The notes: generated from the sequence alone by a model not told the origin. 42,299 nt of DNA from Bryobacterales bacterium (GCA_016789905.1 JAEUQC010000168.1:1-42299), one strand, 5' to 3'. Counted from the first letter of the stretch, positions 25,533 through 35,261 are shown. Made by a program: numbers and translations.

Positions 25533-28500
25533 ATGGCGCTTCGAATCAATAGGTACATCTTCGTGTTGGCGATGCTGGCGGCGGAAGCCGTGGACGGGCA
25601 GGACCGGGTTGGCCAGGTAAAGCGTTGGAATACGGGACTGGTTCGGGCAGCGGAACAGGTGTGGGCGGACCGGGCGGCGGCGCTGGCGGCACTGATGCGG
25701 GAGGACCCGGCGGCGGCGCTGGCGGCGGCACTGCCGGCGGCGGAGGCGGCGCAACTGCGGCGGCAGCGGCCGGATGCGGGCCAATGGCTGGAGGAGTGGG
25801 GGGAGTGGGAGGGCGAGGCGGAGCGGATTGTACACGATAATTTCGCCGAAGGGACGAGCCAGGAGCATCTATATGTTCGCCAGCCGGACGGCGCGAGCGA
25901 GGTTCATTTGGCGGGACTGGAGCCGCTGTTGCGGTGCGGGGACAGAATCCGGGTGGAAGGACTGCGCCTAGGGGGGCAGATAGCGGGCCGAATGGCCGGG
26001 CCGGTGGTGGCCAACCGGGAAGCGAGCAGTTGCACGACCACGGGAGAGCAGAAAGTAGCTGTGCTGTTGCTACAGTTTCCCGGCAACCCGTTGCCGCCGG
26101 GCATCACGCCGGCTTCGTTTCAACCCTATTTGACGGGGGCGACAAATTCGCTGGACGGGTATTGGCGGGAGGCTTCAGGCGGCGCGACGTCCGCGTCGGG
26201 CAGCGTATTTGGGCCGTTCACGCTAACGCAAAGCTATGCGTGTTCGGAGACGGACGCCATTCGCACGGCGGCGATCGCGGCGGCGGATGCGACGGTGGAT
26301 TTCCGTTTGTACACGCGGATCATTTTGGTGTTTCCGGGTAACTGCGGTGGATTGGGAAACATCGGCTGCGGGACGAACACTTCGCCAACGCGAGGGAGCT
26401 TTACGGCGTCATTCGCATGGCTGGGGACTGATTTCGCTTCCAGCGCCGGACTGGCGACGTGTGGAATTATCCACGAGTTGGGCCACGGATTGGGACTGGG
26501 CCATGCAAGTTCGCTGGCGTTTGGAACGTTGCCATTGGGCGGAATGGGAACGGCGGGCACGCACACCGAGTATGGGGATAATTTCTCGCTGATGGGGCCC
26601 TGCTACAGTATTGGCGGAAGTTATCTGATGGGGCATTACGCCGGGCCGCATAAACAGATGCTGGGGTGGCTGGGGACTTCCAATTTCCAGCAGGTGGAGA
26701 GCAGCGGGACGTTCACGCTGGCGCCCTATTCGCAATTGGTGGCGAGCCCGCAAGTGCTGCGGGTGCGCCGAGGAATCGGCAACGACCGCTGGCTGTGGAT
26801 CGAATACCGGCAGGCATCCGGATACGACGCGACGCTGGCTTCTTACTCCACGCAAGCGCTGACGGGCGCGCTGATTCATTACGAAGATCCGGCGGCGACG
26901 GCGTACGACAACTACACGCGGTTGCTGAACTTTCGAGCGGCGAGCAATCCGGGATCATTTTCGCAGCCGGCACTGGCGGCGGGACAGAGTTGGACCGACC
27001 CGTATAGCGAACTGCGGTTAACCGTGACTAGCGCGAACAGCGCGGGCATGACGGTGCAGGTGGATTACGACGCGTCCTGCGCGGCATTGACGCCGGGCGC
27101 GCAGACCGTAGGAGCCGGGGCCACGACGGGGACCGTAACGGTGAGCGGCGGGGGCGCTTGCGCCTGGACGGCGCTTAGTAACGACACCTGGATCACCGTC
27201 ACGAGTGGCGCCAGCGGGACGGGAAATGGAACGGTGGGATATTCGGTTACGGCGAACACCACGGTATCGCCCAGAACCGGGAGCATTTCGATCGGGAGAC
27301 AATCCTTCTCCATTACACAGAACAGCACGAATAACGCGCCGGCGGTAACGTCGATGACGCCGAACAGCGGGAGTGTGGCGGCGTCTACGAACCAGGTTTT
27401 CACGGCTGTATTCACCGATCTGGACGGGGCCAGCAGTTTGAACGCCATGTCGATCTGGTTTAGCGGCAGCCCCAGCCAGTCGAACGCATGTTACATCCAG
27501 TACCGGCGGTCTTCCGGGCAGTTACGGCTCTACGATGACGGCGGCGGCGGTTATTCTTATACGACAATCGGCTTCAATACGACACTGACGAACAATCAGT
27601 GCCAGGTTAACGCGGGCAGTTCCACGGCCACAGTATCCGGGAATACGTTGACGTTACGGATCAGTGCTCAATTCCGGGCGGCATTTGCCGGCGCCAGGGG
27701 CATTTATGGGTCCGTCACCGATACTCCGGGGGCGGCGAGCGGAACACAAACACTCGGATCGATCACGGTAACGACGGGGACGGCGATCACGCTGACAAGC
27801 GTGCCGACGGGCTTGCAAGTGCTGGCTGGCGGCGTGGCGTACACGACCCCGGCCGTGATCAGCGTGGCGCCTGGGGCGTCGCTGGCGCTCGATGTGCCTT
27901 CGCCGCAAACGGGGACCGGTTCGCGGGCGGTGTTCGCCAGTTGGTCCGACGGCGGGGCCAAGGCGCATTCGATTACGGCAACGTCGAGTCCGGCGACTTA
28001 CACAGCGACCTTTACAACGCAGTACTTACTAACGGCCACGCGGGCGCCTTTGGCGGGCGGATCGATCACGGCGAGTCCAGCTTCCGGCGACGGATACTAT
28101 AATTCCGGAACAAGCATCCAGTTGACGGCAACGGCGGCCTCCGGCTACGCATTTTCCGGATTTAGCGGAGGGGTGACGGGAACGGTTAACCCGCGGACGT
28201 TTGCGATGAGCGGTGCGACCACGGTGACGGCGAACTTCACCTGCACATATGGGTTTGGCACGGCCAGCGCGGCGGCTGGGGCGGGGACGGGTTCCGGCAC
28301 CGTTATGCTGAACACGGGGGCTGGTTGCCCGGTAACGCCTGTGGCAGGGGCGGCGTGGCTTACGGTGACGCCGGCGAGCGCGACCGGCACCACGACACTT
28401 ACCTTCAACTACACGGCCAATACCACCGGGACGCCGCGCAGCGCCAACATCACCGCGGGAGGCCAGACATTCACCGTGACGCAGGCGGCGGGCAGCGCCG

Positions 28501-31208
28501 GCTCATCGCCGGTTTTCCTGGGAAGCGCGACGACGGTGACGGGTTCGCCACAAACGTTCTCCTTCGCCATGCGTGACACCAATGGGTTCGCAGACATTTC
28601 GCGATTGTACTTTCTGGTGAATACGGGGACGACCTTGGGGGCGAATGTGTGCCACGGCTATTACGAACGGGCCGCGAACGCACTGTACCTCTACAACGAT
28701 GCGCTGACGTCGGCGGCCGGGCCGTTAACTCCGGGAACCTCGGGCACGCTCGCCAACACGCAATGCCAGATTGACGGGTCCACGTCCGCCCTGGCGGCGG
28801 CGGCCGGCACGGATCTGACCGTGAACATTGGGATGCGGCTGCTGGGAAGTTTTGCGGCTTCGCCGAAGTACGTTTACGGATGGGTGGTGGACGCGGCCAA
28901 CACCGGCACGGGCTGGGTGCAGGAGAGCACGTGGAACCCGGGCGGGGCGGCCCCGCAGGCGCCGGTGGTGGTGAGCGGTTCTCCGGCCTCGTCAACAGCG
29001 ACGACGCAGACCTTCTCCTCCGTCCTGCGGGACGGCAATGGTTTTGCCAACATCAGCCGGGTCTACTTTCTGGTGAACACCAGCGCGACCGTTCCCGCCA
29101 ACAGTTGCCATGGCTTCTTTGACCGGGCGGCGAACGCGATCTACTTATACAACGACAGCTTGAGCACGCTCTCGGCGGCGCTTACACCGGGGTCCGGCGG
29201 CAGTGTTTCCAATAGCCAGTGCCGGGTAAATGGAACCGGTTCGGGAGTAACTTCGGCGTCAGGAACAGACCTGGGGTTGAATCTGAACATGACGCTTCTG
29301 GGCATGGCGGGCAGTTCGCAGAAGGTGTATGTCTGGGTGACGGATACGGAAGCGACGGGATCCGGCTGGGTGCAGACAGCAACCTGGGGCGCGGCCAGCA
29401 CGACGCCAGTGGCGCCGTCGGTAGCTGCCGCCACGCCGGCCACCTCCGCGGTGTCGCCGCAAGCGTTCTCCTTCACGCTTCGGGACGCAAACGGCGCGGC
29501 AAACATCAGCCGTGTCTACTTCCTGGTGAACAGCACGGCGACGGTTCCGGCCAATAGTTGCCACGGGTTCTATGACCGGGCGGCGAACGCGATTTACCTG
29601 TTCAACGACGCGCTTTCCGCCCTGCAAGGCCCGGTTGCGCCGGGCGGCGGAGCGACATTGAGCAATAGCCAATGCGGCGTGAACGGCGCCAGTTCGTCGG
29701 CTTCGGTTAGCGGCACGGATCTTGCCCTTACGCTGGGAATGAATCTCAACGGCAGCTACGGCAGCAGTGCAAAGAACGTTTATGTATGGGTGACCGATGC
29801 CGACGGACTGGGCTCCGGCTGGGTACAGACAAGCACCTGGGGGACGGCCAGCGCGGCGCCGCAGCCGCCGGTGGTTGTGTCGGGCACACCGTCGAGTTCG
29901 ACGAGCGCGACCCAGGCATTTACAGTGACCACGAGGGACGCCAACGGTGCCGCCAACATCAATCGCATTTACTTCCTGGTGAACAGTACGCCAACGGTGC
30001 CGGCCAATAGCTGCCACGGATTCTACGACCGGGCGGCGAACGCCTTGTACCTGTTCAACAACGCGCTTTCCGCGTTAGTGGGTCCGCTGACACCTGGCGC
30101 CGGCGGGACGCTTGCCAATAGCCAGTGTACGGTGCAAGGCGCGACGAGTTCGGCTTCGGCGTCTGGAACAGACCTGGTGCTCACCTTGGGGCTGACGAAG
30201 ACAGGCAGCTACAGCGGCACCTCGCAGAAGGTGTATTTCTGGGTGACGGACACGGAAGGGACCGGCTCCGGGTGGGTGCAAACGGCGACCTGGGGAACGG
30301 CAGGGGCGGCGCCACAACCGCCCGTGGTTGTCTCCGGTACGCCATCGGCGCCAACGGGATCTCCGCAGACGTTCACGGTGGTGACGCGGGATGCCAATGG
30401 CGCCGCGAACATGAACCGTGTCTACTTTCTTGTTAATAGCGCGGCGACGGTACCCGCCAATAGCTGCCACGGATTCTACGACCGGGCGACAAACTCCCTT
30501 TATCTCTACAACGACGCTCTCACCGCGGCGCTGGGCCCGCTCACACCGGGATCGGGCGGAACGCTGGCCAATAGCCAGTGCAGCTTGGCGGGCGCGACTT
30601 CGGCAGCGTCGGCAGCGGGCACAGACTTAACGCTATCTCTCGGCATGAGCCTGACGGCGGGATATGCGAATGTACCCAGAAACGTCTATTTCTGGGTGAC
30701 GGACATGGAGGCAACCGGCTCCGGCTGGGTGCAGACGAGTACGTGGGGGACGACGGGGCAGGCGGCGCAGGCGCCCACGCTGGTATCGGCGGGCCCAACG
30801 TCATCGGGTTTTGCGACGCAACTGTTTACGCTGACGGCGCGGGACGCAAACGGAGTGAACGATCTGCATCGCGTCTACTTCCTGGTGAATACCAGCCCCA
30901 CGGTGCCGTCCGGGAGTTGCCATGGATTCTACGACCGGGCGACGAACGCCATTTTCCTTTATAACGACAATTTGAGCGCGTTGACAGGCCCGCTGGCGCC
31001 TGGCGCTGCGGGCACACTGCAGAACAGCCAGTGCCGGGTGAACGGCGCCGCCACCACCGTATCAGCGTCCGGAACCGACCTGGTGCTGGGGCTAAGCTTG
31101 ACGCGGATTGGGTCATACGCAACCGGAACCCGGTCCGTCTACGTGTGGATCACCGATACGGCGCAAACCGGCACGGGATGGGTACAGACAAGCAACTGGA
31201 CTTTGTAA
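25533..31208 (+). CDS. Giant secreted metzincin-like metalloprotease with BACON-like domains and six C-terminal repeats
   Basis: Exported protein of 1891 residues. The ATG at 25533 has GAAGGGA just upstream and starts a signal peptide (MALRINRYIFVLAMLAAEAVDG). An Ala-rich helical N-region (about 25-105) is followed by a peptidase unit of gametolysin (M11)-like type: HELGHGLGLGH with zinc ligands His314, His318 and His324, catalytic Glu315, and a Met-turn at Met354 (FSLMG). Then come a BACON-like domain (about 512-600), a diverged copy of the later repeat (about 603-746), an InlB-B-like segment (about 830-903, GSITASPASGDGYYNSG), a second BACON-like domain (about 905-988), and six tandem repeats of about 150 residues to the C-terminus. 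Each repeat has two conserved Cys (NSCHGFYDRA and NSQC). No anchor is visible. The target is unknown; a surface or biopolymer protease is likely. Confidence 0.9.
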   Translation: MALRINRYIFVLAMLAAEAVDGQDRVGQVKRWNTGLVRAAEQVWADRAAALAALMREDPAAALAAALPAAEAAQLRRQRPDAGQWLEEWGEWEGEAERIVHDNFAEGTSQEHLYVRQPDGASEVHLAGLEPLLRCGDRIRVEGLRLGGQIAGRMAGPVVANREASSCTTTGEQKVAVLLLQFPGNPLPPGITPASFQPYLTGATNSLDGYWREASGGATSASGSVFGPFTLTQSYACSETDAIRTAAIAAADATVDFRLYTRIILVFPGNCGGLGNIGCGTNTSPTRGSFTASFAWLGTDFASSAGLATCGIIHELGHGLGLGHASSLAFGTLPLGGMGTAGTHTEYGDNFSLMGPCYSIGGSYLMGHYAGPHKQMLGWLGTSNFQQVESSGTFTLAPYSQLVASPQVLRVRRGIGNDRWLWIEYRQASGYDATLASYSTQALTGALIHYEDPAATAYDNYTRLLNFRAASNPGSFSQPALAAGQSWTDPYSELRLTVTSANSAGMTVQVDYDASCAALTPGAQTVGAGATTGTVTVSGGGACAWTALSNDTWITVTSGASGTGNGTVGYSVTANTTVSPRTGSISIGRQSFSITQNSTNNAPAVTSMTPNSGSVAASTNQVFTAVFTDLDGASSLNAMSIWFSGSPSQSNACYIQYRRSSGQLRLYDDGGGGYSYTTIGFNTTLTNNQCQVNAGSSTATVSGNTLTLRISAQFRAAFAGARGIYGSVTDTPGAASGTQTLGSITVTTGTAITLTSVPTGLQVLAGGVAYTTPAVISVAPGASLALDVPSPQTGTGSRAVFASWSDGGAKAHSITATSSPATYTATFTTQYLLTATRAPLAGGSITASPASGDGYYNSGTSIQLTATAASGYAFSGFSGGVTGTVNPRTFAMSGATTVTANFTCTYGFGTASAAAGAGTGSGTVMLNTGAGCPVTPVAGAAWLTVTPASATGTTTLTFNYTANTTGTPRSANITAGGQTFTVTQAAGSAGSSPVFLGSATTVTGSPQTFSFAMRDTNGFADISRLYFLVNTGTTLGANVCHGYYERAANALYLYNDALTSAAGPLTPGTSGTLANTQCQIDGSTSALAAAAGTDLTVNIGMRLLGSFAASPKYVYGWVVDAANTGTGWVQESTWNPGGAAPQAPVVVSGSPASSTATTQTFSSVLRDGNGFANISRVYFLVNTSATVPANSCHGFFDRAANAIYLYNDSLSTLSAALTPGSGGSVSNSQCRVNGTGSGVTSASGTDLGLNLNMTLLGMAGSSQKVYVWVTDTEATGSGWVQTATWGAASTTPVAPSVAAATPATSAVSPQAFSFTLRDANGAANISRVYFLVNSTATVPANSCHGFYDRAANAIYLFNDALSALQGPVAPGGGATLSNSQCGVNGASSSASVSGTDLALTLGMNLNGSYGSSAKNVYVWVTDADGLGSGWVQTSTWGTASAAPQPPVVVSGTPSSSTSATQAFTVTTRDANGAANINRIYFLVNSTPTVPANSCHGFYDRAANALYLFNNALSALVGPLTPGAGGTLANSQCTVQGATSSASASGTDLVLTLGLTKTGSYSGTSQKVYFWVTDTEGTGSGWVQTATWGTAGAAPQPPVVVSGTPSAPTGSPQTFTVVTRDANGAANMNRVYFLVNSAATVPANSCHGFYDRATNSLYLYNDALTAALGPLTPGSGGTLANSQCSLAGATSAASAAGTDLTLSLGMSLTAGYANVPRNVYFWVTDMEATGSGWVQTSTWGTTGQAAQAPTLVSAGPTSSGFATQLFTLTARDANGVNDLHRVYFLVNTSPTVPSGSCHGFYDRATNAIFLYNDNLSALTGPLAPGAAGTLQNSQCRVNGAATTVSASGTDLVLGLSLTRIGSYATGTRSVYVWITDTAQTGTGWVQTSNWTL
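28503..31205 (+). repeat. Six tandem ~450-bp repeats in the metalloprotease gene
   Basis: Units start at 28503, 28953, 29406, 29859, 30312 and 30765; five are 450 or 453 bases and the last is 441. Conserved peptide features in each are RD.NG, (R/H)(I/V/L)YFLVN, a CHG(F/Y) segment, an (I/L)(Y/F)L(Y/F)N segment, a (N/S).QC motif about 35 residues after the first Cys, and a (V/I).W or W.V strand followed by GWVQ. Copies 2 to 5 are most alike, copies 1 and 6 more diverged, as expected from unequal crossing-over in the middle of an array. Confidence 0.92.
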
Positions 31209-31212
31209 GCGT

Positions 31213-33573
31213 CTAGCCTTTGTAGGGCACGCCGGCCCGCAACCGCACCGGGCCGGCACCGGCAATGCGAACCGTTTGATCGGTCAGGGAGAGAAGTGTG
31301 TAGCCGGAGACTTTCCCCGCGGTCCAGGCGAGATCGACGACAATTCCATTTCGCGCGCACAGCCCCTTAACCGATCCCTGGTTCCAGGCCTTCGGGAGCG
31401 CGGGCAGGAAGCGCAATTCCTCTTCGTGGCTTTGCAGCAGCATTTCGGCGACGGCGGCGGCGCCGCCGAAGTTGCCGTCGATCTGGAAGATCCAGCCGGA
31501 GCCGGCCGGGTGGGTGTCAAAGAGATTGGGGCCGGTGCTGTGGTCGAGCAGGCGGCAGAGCGATTCGTACGCCATCTCGCCGTCTTCCAGGCGCGCCCAG
31601 AAGCAGATGGCCCAGGCGCGGCTCCAGCCGGTGTAGGCCCCGCCGGCCTTCAGCCGCCGTTCCAGCGACACGCGGGAGGCTTTCCAGAAGCGGGCATTCC
31701 GGCGCGGGGTGAACTCATGGCCGGGATAGAGCGGGTACATGTGGGACATGTGCCGCTGGCCGGGTTCGGCTTCGTCGAAGTCTTTAGACCATTCCATGAG
31801 TTGCCCGTGTTTGCCGGTCTGATAGGGGATCAACTTGGCCAGACTTGCGGCGAGCGTTGCGCGGAACGCCGCGTCCAGATTGAGCAGTTCGGCGGCGGCG
31901 ATGCAATTGGAAAACAGTTCGCGAATGAGCGCGATGTCCATGGTGCAGCCGGCGCTAGTCTGCGCCTTGCGGCCGGATTCGGTAAGGAATGTGTTTTCAG
32001 TGGAAAACGAAGGGGCGGTGGTAAGAGTTCCCTGCCCTGCGTCGATTAGCATGTCCAGGCAGAACTCCGCGGCGCCTTTCATGATGGGATAGGCGCGCTG
32101 CTTCAGGAAGGCAGTATCGCGAGTAAAAAGGAAACGTTCCCACAGGTGCTGGCAGAACCAGGGGCCGCTCATTTGCCAATTGGCCCAGGTGGGGCTGCCG
32201 CCGCCGAAGTTGCCGACGGGAGCGGTCTGGCGCCAGATGTCGGCATTGTGGTGACAGCACCAGCCGCGGGCGCCGTAGTTGACGCGGGCGGTGGCGGCGC
32301 CGTTGGCGGCCAGGCCGTCGGTTAGATCGAACAACGGTTCATGACATTCGGCGAGGTTGGTGGTTTCGGCGTGCCAGTAGTTCATCTGCACGTTGATGTT
32401 GGTGGTCCAATTGGAACTCCAGGGCGGACGAATGGATTCGTTCCAGATGCCTTGGAGGTTGGCCGGTTGGGTGCCCGGACGGGAACTGGCGATGAGCAAA
32501 TAGCGTCCGTACTGGAAGTAGAGCGCGAGCAGGCCGTCGTCAGAAGGATCCTTCTTGAAGGCTTCGAGCCGCTCGCCGGTGGGAAGGGCGGCGAGAGCGG
32601 GGTTGCCAATGTTGAGCGCAACGCGGCGGAAAAGGCGCTGGTGATCCCGGGTGTGAGCGGCGCGGAGTTGGTTATAGGCCTTTCGCTGGCCTAAGCGCTC
32701 GAGCGCGCGGGGCAGCGCGGCCGCGTCCGGCGCTTTGTCGAAGCCGTTAAACCCGGTGGCGGCGGAGACGTAGAGGGTGACGGCGCGAGCGTTTTCCACG
32801 CGGAGTTCTTTACCGGCGACGGAAACCCTGCCGCCGTCGTTCTGCGCGGCCAGGCAGCAGGCGAAACGCATTCCTTTTCCTTCGGCCTCGTCATAGATGA
32901 CGGGATTGGCGGTGCGGTGGTAGTTCGGATCGACGTGCGCGGGCGCCTTGCCGGTTAGCGAGAGTCCGTTGGTGCCGGCGGCGGCCACTTCGAAACGAAG
33001 CGGGCTGGTGAGCGTGACGGTGAAATTCAGCTTGGCGTTTCCGCTGGCGGTGAGGCGGACGACAACGAGTTGATCGGGAAAGCTTGCGAAGACCTCGCGG
33101 CGGAACGTGGCGCCGCCAGAGGCGAAAACCGTGGAGGCGATGGCGGTGTCGAGATTGAGTTCGCGGCGGTAGTTTTCCGGCGGTCCGAGGCCGGAGAATT
33201 GCAAGTGCAAGTCGGCGAGCGGGAGATAGGACTGATTGTAAGGGCCCTGCATGCTCGTGCAGAGCTTGTCGGCCTCCTCGTACTTTTCCTCCATCACGAG
33301 ACGGCGGACCTCGGGCAGAACGGCCTTGGCCTGGGGGTTGTTCCAGTCCTTGGGCGCGCCGGACCAGAGGGTATCCTCGTTCAATTGAATCCGCTCGGTT
33401 TCCACGCCGCCAAAGACCATGGCGCCTAGGCGGCCATTGCCCACCGGGAGCGCTTCCGTCCAGGTTTTTGCGGGCTGCCGGTACCAGAGGGTCAAGGGCG
33501 AGAGCGGGGCCGGCTGCGCCGCGGCGGCCGCGGAGGCGCTGGCGAGGAAATTCCGGCGGGTGACCCTCGGCAT
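31213..33573 (-). CDS. GH95 alpha-L-fucosidase
   Basis: Inverting glycoside hydrolase of 786 residues, typical for GH95, releasing terminal fucose (or in some members galactose). The family motifs are present: WYRQPAKTWTEALPVGNGRLGAMVFGG-like start (about 30-55), the NIN and MNYWHAE segment that carries the catalytic Asn residues, Glu526 in APSFSTEN as the general acid, and Asp699 in FQIDGNFG. MPRVTRRNFLASASAAAAA is a twin-arginine signal. The ATG at 33573 is fixed by a perfect AGGAGG six bases upstream; the long open frame beyond it is antisense to the next gene. It follows the unknown 253-residue gene, whose stop codon overlaps the AGGAGG, so the two are translationally coupled. It converges on the metalloprotease gene with 4 bases between stops. 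Confidence 0.95.
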   Translation of the reverse strand: MPRVTRRNFLASASAAAAAQPAPLSPLTLWYRQPAKTWTEALPVGNGRLGAMVFGGVETERIQLNEDTLWSGAPKDWNNPQAKAVLPEVRRLVMEEKYEEADKLCTSMQGPYNQSYLPLADLHLQFSGLGPPENYRRELNLDTAIASTVFASGGATFRREVFASFPDQLVVVRLTASGNAKLNFTVTLTSPLRFEVAAAGTNGLSLTGKAPAHVDPNYHRTANPVIYDEAEGKGMRFACCLAAQNDGGRVSVAGKELRVENARAVTLYVSAATGFNGFDKAPDAAALPRALERLGQRKAYNQLRAAHTRDHQRLFRRVALNIGNPALAALPTGERLEAFKKDPSDDGLLALYFQYGRYLLIASSRPGTQPANLQGIWNESIRPPWSSNWTTNINVQMNYWHAETTNLAECHEPLFDLTDGLAANGAATARVNYGARGWCCHHNADIWRQTAPVGNFGGGSPTWANWQMSGPWFCQHLWERFLFTRDTAFLKQRAYPIMKGAAEFCLDMLIDAGQGTLTTAPSFSTENTFLTESGRKAQTSAGCTMDIALIRELFSNCIAAAELLNLDAAFRATLAASLAKLIPYQTGKHGQLMEWSKDFDEAEPGQRHMSHMYPLYPGHEFTPRRNARFWKASRVSLERRLKAGGAYTGWSRAWAICFWARLEDGEMAYESLCRLLDHSTGPNLFDTHPAGSGWIFQIDGNFGGAAAVAEMLLQSHEEELRFLPALPKAWNQGSVKGLCARNGIVVDLAWTAGKVSGYTLLSLTDQTVRIAGAGPVRLRAGVPYKG

Positions 33574-33579
33574 GGAGTG

Positions 33580-33585
33580 CCTCCT
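33580..33585 (-). promoter_or_regulatory. Consensus Shine-Dalgarno of the fucosidase gene
   Basis: AGGAGG lies six bases before the fucosidase ATG and overlaps the stop codon of the upstream gene (TAG at 33586-33584). It is the strongest ribosome site in the window and decides the start. Confidence 0.85.
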
Positions 33586-34345
33586 AGATTTGCAGGGACG
33601 CTTTGATGGTCTCAAACTGCGCCGCGACCGGATCGGCCAGGTTCGACCATTGCTCGTAATCCAGCACCTCTTCGACGGTGTCCGAACCGGAGTATTTGCA
33701 GACCTGGGCGATGACATCGTCGGGGGGGCGTACGGAGCCGGCCGGAGCATGAAGGACGAGGAATGGAAAATCGCCGAACCGGGGCAACCGCTCCGACCGG
33801 ATGGGGTAGCGCAGCGCATCAAACAGCGACTGAATCCGCGGGTTGCGCGTAACGACGAAGTGTAAGACAGCAAAATGGAGCGCGGCGATGCGCAGTTCTT
33901 CCGTGGAGCGTTTCGGCGCGTCGAGCAGTTCGCGGAATTTCGAAAGCGGCTGGTCCGGGAAGCTGAGCACCCATTGCAGGGGCGAGGTGACGGCGACGGT
34001 TTTCGGGCCGGTGCGGGTGGTGATTTCGTGGGAATAAATAATCGGGTTCAGGACGGGCGTGGCGAAGTTAATTTCGATTGCGTCGGGAACAGTTGGATCG
34101 AGACTCAACGGTTTGGTTGCGGCCACTTCGGCGAAAAAAGTCTTGAATTGAGCAAACGCATTGGCGGCGTCGCGAGGCGCGTCTTTGTGACTGCCAAGGA
34201 GGTAGGGGCCGAAAACGGCCGCGGGGCGGAATAGCTGCCTGACGGTCTCCAAGTGCCCGGTGATTTGGGTTTGCAGGTCGCCGCAAAACTGGCGGGAAAT
34301 ATCTCTTAGGTCGGCGTAGTTATCCAGATTGATACTATCGGACAC
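33584..34345 (-). CDS. Hypothetical protein, 253 residues, coupled to the fucosidase
   Basis: I do not recognise this protein. It has no signal peptide or membrane helix and a mixed alpha/beta composition, with segments such as DISRQFCGDLQTQITGHLETV near the N-terminus, VTSPLQWVLSFPDQPLSKFRELL in the middle and DVIAQVCKYSGSDTVEEVLDYEQW near the end. The start is GTG at 34345 with AAGGAG seven bases upstream. Its stop overlaps the fucosidase ribosome site. The good ribosome site, length and coupling make it a real gene. A cytoplasmic role is likely, so it need not act on the same glycan as the exported fucosidase. Confidence 0.8.
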   Translation of the reverse strand: MSDSINLDNYADLRDISRQFCGDLQTQITGHLETVRQLFRPAAVFGPYLLGSHKDAPRDAANAFAQFKTFFAEVAATKPLSLDPTVPDAIEINFATPVLNPIIYSHEITTRTGPKTVAVTSPLQWVLSFPDQPLSKFRELLDAPKRSTEELRIAALHFAVLHFVVTRNPRIQSLFDALRYPIRSERLPRFGDFPFLVLHAPAGSVRPPDDVIAQVCKYSGSDTVEEVLDYEQWSNLADPVAAQFETIKASLQI

Positions 34346-34398
34346 GGTTTCTCTCCTTGGGCGTTTCCCATTCTAACAAGCGCGGTGGCGGCGTCCGA

Positions 34399-35244
34399 TT
34401 ATTGTTGAATGTTCGGGCAGGAGGAGAGCAGCGGATCGGCCAGTTGAGGAACAAACCCGATAATGTCACCGTGGCCGGCGGTGGGGTGTTCGGCAAGCAA
34501 TGCGCGCGAGGCGCCGTGATAGGCGGCCTGGAGTTGTCGCGACATCTCGAGCGGCATGGTGTCGTCGTTGCGGCCATGGAGGACGATCAGGCAGGTATTC
34601 TTCAGGCGGGAGATGCGCTCGCGATTGGGGAACCGTGTCCAGACGAAGGGCGCCAGGCGTCCGAAGTAGGGGTGAAGCGCGGCGCGATCGGGCACGCTGG
34701 AATAAGTGGCGGCGGTGAGGAGGACGGCAAGGTTATGCTTTTCGGCAAGGTAGGCCGAGGGGCCGCCGCCAAGGGAGTGACCGAAGACGAGGGTGGAATG
34801 GGGCGTGGCGCGGTCGCGCGCAATTGTCTCCTGCCAGACAGCCTCTACGTCCTGGTAGAGCCCCCGCTCGCTGGGCCAGCCGGTGGAAAGGCCGTAGCCG
34901 CGGTAGTCATAGACGTAGGTGGTGATTCCCTTGGCGGCAAGCCATTTGGGGATGGTGTGATAGCCATCCATGGTGCCCGCGTTGCCATGGCTGAGGATGG
35001 CGGTGCGAAGCCGGGATTGCGGAGGAGCGGTGGCTTGCCAGCGGCGAAAGTGGATGCGTTCGCCGTCGGCGGTTCGGGCGAAAAAGTCGGCGGCGTTGGA
35101 GCCAGACTGGGGCGGCGTGTAGGTTCGTTTTTGACCGGAAAACTGGTGGAGCAGTTCGGCGTAGATCTGGATGTCCTGGGTGAGGATCAGCAGGAGTATG
35201 GCTGCACAGAAAACGCCGATCATCGATTTGGCAATCCACGCCAT
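34399..35244 (-). CDS. Membrane-anchored alpha/beta hydrolase
   Basis: Serine hydrolase of 281 residues with one N-terminal membrane segment (residues 8-22) and the catalytic domain outside it. The oxyanion region is LSHGNAGT, the nucleophile is Ser157 in GHSLGG, the acid is in HGRNDD and the catalytic His in TAGHGD. This layout matches YfhR/ABHD17-like depalmitoylase or esterase relatives. The gene ends 53 bases before the unknown 253-residue gene and may start the same operon. The substrate is probably an acyl ester. Confidence 0.88.
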   Translation of the reverse strand: MAWIAKSMIGVFCAAILLLILTQDIQIYAELLHQFSGQKRTYTPPQSGSNAADFFARTADGERIHFRRWQATAPPQSRLRTAILSHGNAGTMDGYHTIPKWLAAKGITTYVYDYRGYGLSTGWPSERGLYQDVEAVWQETIARDRATPHSTLVFGHSLGGGPSAYLAEKHNLAVLLTAATYSSVPDRAALHPYFGRLAPFVWTRFPNRERISRLKNTCLIVLHGRNDDTMPLEMSRQLQAAYHGASRALLAEHPTAGHGDIIGFVPQLADPLLSSCPNIQQ

Positions 35245-35261
35245 CGGCCTATTGTCCTACG

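Noticed and set aside
25625..25790. GCG-rich stretch at the start of the metalloprotease gene as a DNA repeat element
   Set aside because: It encodes an Ala-rich helical region with irregular units; no regular repeat length was found.
31231..31257. 9-bp inverted repeat GCCGGCCCG/CGGGCCGGC after the metalloprotease gene, as a terminator
   Set aside because: It lies inside the fucosidase coding end, has a 9-base loop and no T run follows.
33574..33873. Longer start for the GH95 gene
   Set aside because: The extra residues are antisense-like and unrelated; AGGAGG and a Tat signal mark the ATG at 33573.
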